Assembly (NCBI GenBank): GCA_023053575.1
Contig: JAKZAP010000007.1
Location: forward strand, 27,553,464 to 27,617,463
From: Branchinecta lynchi
Taxonomy: Eukaryota > Arthropoda > Branchiopoda > Anostraca > Branchinectidae
Direction of reading: 5' to 3'
DNA: 64,000 nucleotides
Shown: positions 61,094-64,000 of the stretch, piece after piece
Position numbering within the stretch: the first letter of the stretch is position 1
Layout: each line of letters begins with the position of its first letter
The notes under the pieces: model-generated
Database searches by the model: none
Seen by the model: only the letters and a program-made list of their open reading frames with translations
What the model was told of the DNA's origin: nothing
Program-made: the position numbers and the translations under genes

Positions 61094-64000
61094 GCTTTGG
61101 TGATCAAGTCTCTAATCTCATTCTCTACTATAGATTCTCCTTCCTGATTGGTCAATAAAAGGCAGATGTAAACCCCTCTATGCAGGTTTTAAAGGGTGGT
61201 TAAATTAGTGTTTTTATAAAAAGCGAGAACAAAGAAGCAAGACGAGCTGTCTACAAGGACTGAAAATTGAGAAGCTATAACAGAGATCTGAGAATTCTAT
61301 TGAACTACTGAACTATTCGGCTACAATTCTTGTTATTATTTTACGCCAGAGGCTACCGTAATAAGTAATTAGCCCCTCCCTCTTATTATTCTGCTATTTT
61401 GGTGCCATAACTGTTACAATTTACTTGTGCTGGTCCCAAGCATCATAAGTGATACTAATTACTGGTTCAGCAGGAACTCTGGTAAGACTGATAACCTGTC
61501 TGTGTTGTTTTTATTTTTATTCCAGAGAGCCTTGTAACTAATCCACTTCACAAGTGGAAAATGATTTTGGCCAGTGAGAAGTTGTAAAGGTGCAACAACT
61601 TTCTATTTTTTTCTTGTGCCTTTATGCTTGGCAGATTCTGGCTTTCTTATTACTGGTGGATATCTTGGATTCGCTTTCCGAAAAGCAAATTGAGAATCCA
61701 CTGAGTGCAAGAACATTTACAACTTTTCACTGACTTGCCAAGATCACTTTCCACTCATGAAGTGGCTTAACTTTCCAAGTGCTGGCGGAAACTAGCGGAG
61801 TGTAAGAAGAGCTCTGGAAAGAGAAGTGAGTTTTAGCCAAAGTCGCTAAAACAGCCAGTGCAGAAGCTCGCATAGCTGTCTAGACCATCAGAACTGCCCT
61901 TAAAGAGACCAGACCCTAGCTCTACTTTGTCTTATGCAGAGCCAATCAGATCGCTTGGTTGGGCTCCCCCAGCTGGCTAACTTCACAAGGGTTACCACGG
62001 ATAGCATAAGAGTTTCACTTCGATTGAGTGTTGAAGAACAAATTTTGTAACAACTTTTCTTCAAAAGAAATTATTGTTAGACTGGTTTAGATTTTGACCG
62101 GATTTTATGCTAGACTAGGATAGTTCAGGGTGATCTCTTCAGGTTGCACTATAACTCCTGTGGAGCTGTTGGAAGACTCACCATCTTAAGATACCGAATA
62201 GTAGAAGCAGCCTACTATAATCACGGTTATTCTAGAAATTTTCGTTAGGAAACTCTTAAGATCCAGGAATCCCTGGCAGCAACCACATCAAGAGTTTAGC
62301 TTCTTCTTCTTTGAGTTGTCTACCGCTGATTTTCTGTTTGATTAATCATTCCGTTTGATTCAGGTCATCACCCATTTTTCAAATCGTCAAACGGGTGACC
62401 TTCCATTTCGATACCATGTCGCCGGAGCATGGTTAATGTTAGTTATTGTAATTAGTCCAACCAGCCCGCTGCACAATATTTTGCCAAAAATGCAAACTGT
62501 GTTCCAACCTCGATGCCAAGAAGCTAGGATCCCGTGAGGTCATACATAGAAACTACGATAAGATGTTCCTTCAGCCCAAGCTGACTGCGAATCAGTTCAT
62601 TTTCCAGTTTAGCGGCTTGAGCCTGAAGAGGACCCTTGCCAAGAAGGGCCGAAAAATGGCTCGAATAAAATATAGCTGACTTATCCGTTTTGCACCGTCA
62701 AATAGAAACTACGGCAAATAGGGTGGGATGCGCTCTATGTATGCATGATGGGTCACTTAAGGGAACTTTAGAAATACGTGGTAGGACAGTTTGTATTTGA
62801 CAAAAAATTTACAAACCCACCAAAACAAGTACTGAAACGAACAATCATGCAGTGCTTCCACTTTCTTTTTTTTGAAAATCAGGAACTGCTTCGAAAAAAT
62901 CAGGAGATTTTCGGGAGATAATTTTAAGAAATCGGGGAGAAAATCGGTAGTTTTAAAACAGTGATTATGTCTGACAGAGCAATTTTAGAGTTAGCTTTTT
63001 TACAAAAAAGGCATTGAGTAACTGCATTCAACTTGTTAGCACGTGAAAATACTCATATAATTCCTCGTACTTCTAGTTTCGATGCCTAAATGACACATTA
63101 TAGTAGGTGACCAGTTTGATAGCCATGCTGACAGAAAACTTCCGATTTACACCTCTAAAATTTGCTACTGAAAATTTCTCTTTCCGTTTCCGTAGAGGCC
63201 GCCCTGGCTTCTACGGCTTCCCCAGATTTTGCAAATTTCAGAAACAACGCGGATTTCTGGATTGAAAATTAGTCGATTTTTCTGTGCAGTTTTACGAAAT
63301 GGGTACGTCCCGTGAGAACTGAAAATCCATTGGAAACCTGACCTTTTATCACCTTGGGGACAGTAGGAAGATCGAAAGTAGAGGATTTAAATCGTCACTT
63401 TACCATTTTTCCAGCAATTTAGCCCTTAGTTGTCAAAGCAACCATCAGGCGTCAGCAGAGGCGTTTAAAATTTTTTACTCAATCTCTAAAAATTTTTACC
63501 GAATCCTAGAATCCTCTTTAAATTACGGAACAGAAAGGATTACATAGGAAGAGTAACATTAATGGGCAGCATGAAAAGATGATAAGCCAACTATTAGGCG
63601 GCATTTTGACGAAGCCCACTGGAAGAATATATTGCCGAGCATGATTCCAGCAACAACTCTATCTATTAAAGAAAATAGAAAATTAAATCGAGTGCCCCAG
63701 GCATCCCTTTTGTCCGCGACCAGTGCTTCACTCGACCTCTTACACATTTCGAGGTTTGTGGTAACTCCCGAATCCTGGCAATTATAATGAACAAATTACC
63801 GAATCCCAGTTGTTATTCCGAATAGTTCTGAACCGATAGCTTATTTGGGATTCCATGTAACAACAAAATCTCCATAAGTATACCAAATAGTTCTGGCATC
63901 GAAAAATTACCAGATGGTTTCAGTAAAGTCTCGCACCAAATTTGTGATAACTACAGAATACTGGCAACTATACCGAATCCCGATTACAGAAGTTTTTCTT
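61094..64000 (-). repeat. right arm of the long inverted repeat (runs off window)
   Basis: Reverse complement of 50799-54140, beginning gctttggtgatcaagtctct. It continues to the last base of the window, where it still matches sequence at 50799, so its outer end is unseen. It lacks three segments present in the left arm (about 375, 31 and about 35 bp). It contains a nested inverted pair of the ggaaagt-type repeat (61545-61905) and a cggatacgtcagctg-type repeat (62560-62705). Confidence 0.85.

Noticed and set aside
50799..64000. Polinton/Maverick or other large DNA virus-like element with long terminal inverted repeats
   Set aside because: No integrase, polymerase B, ATPase or capsid frame is visible. 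The spacer contains a LINE, a MITE and repeat scraps instead.

Overview
This window is eukaryotic genomic DNA. It holds a spliced gene with canonical GT-AG introns, many decayed non-LTR retrotransposons with microsatellite tails, several families of small inverted-repeat DNA elements, a solo LTR and frequent G/C homopolymer runs. The encoded TFIIF-alpha carries blocks (for example MERENNMREF and GAGSEFGREAREEARRKKYG) that resemble the insect form more than the vertebrate one. I infer an arthropod, perhaps a crustacean or another species with a large repeat-rich genome. The species is not identifiable by eye.

The one host gene I can reconstruct with confidence is on the minus strand, from 46999 (ATG) to 10362 (stop). 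It is GTF2F1, the large subunit (RAP74/alpha) of general transcription factor IIF. Nine exons with consistent phases and GT-AG borders sum to 1524 nt, or 507 residues plus stop. Exons 1-4 give the RAP30-dimerising N-terminal domain, exons 4-8 a charged low-complexity linker and exon 9 the C-terminal winged helix. Almost everything else between 10.4 and 47 kb is intron filled with repeats.

Layout. 0-10 kb (downstream of GTF2F1): LINE remnants, an unidentified candidate exon at 1476-1750, a 20-bp minisatellite, a MITE inserted in an older repeat, and an element built on a 138-bp tandem repeat. 10.4-47 kb: GTF2F1. Its introns hold a 2.5-kb terminal-inverted-repeat element with a likely 8-10 bp target duplication (11.4-14.0 kb), two MITEs with TTA duplications (16.1 and 23.5 kb), three large copies of an unclassified G-tract-rich repeat here called family K (26.5-29.2, 30.6-32.5, 33.9-36.2 kb), a second copy of the 138-bp-unit element (39.1-40.2 kb), a LINE copy interrupted by a 278-bp insertion (40.3-41.2 kb), a solo LTR with TSD CTGG (41.7-42.3 kb) and a head-to-head inverted minisatellite (44.5-45.7 kb). 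47-50.8 kb: a CpG-rich upstream flank, then more repeats. 50.8-64 kb: two long inverted arms (50799-54140 and 61094 to beyond the window) enclose a 6.95-kb spacer. The spacer carries the only LINE with an intact ORF2 (55017-57698, 893 aa), a MITE, an RT fragment and three unidentified candidate exons.

No tRNA, rRNA, CRISPR array or bacterial-type operon was recognised. The window's interest lies in its nested repeat architecture and in what inverted repeats inside GTF2F1 introns might do to the pre-mRNA, rather than in a multi-gene system.
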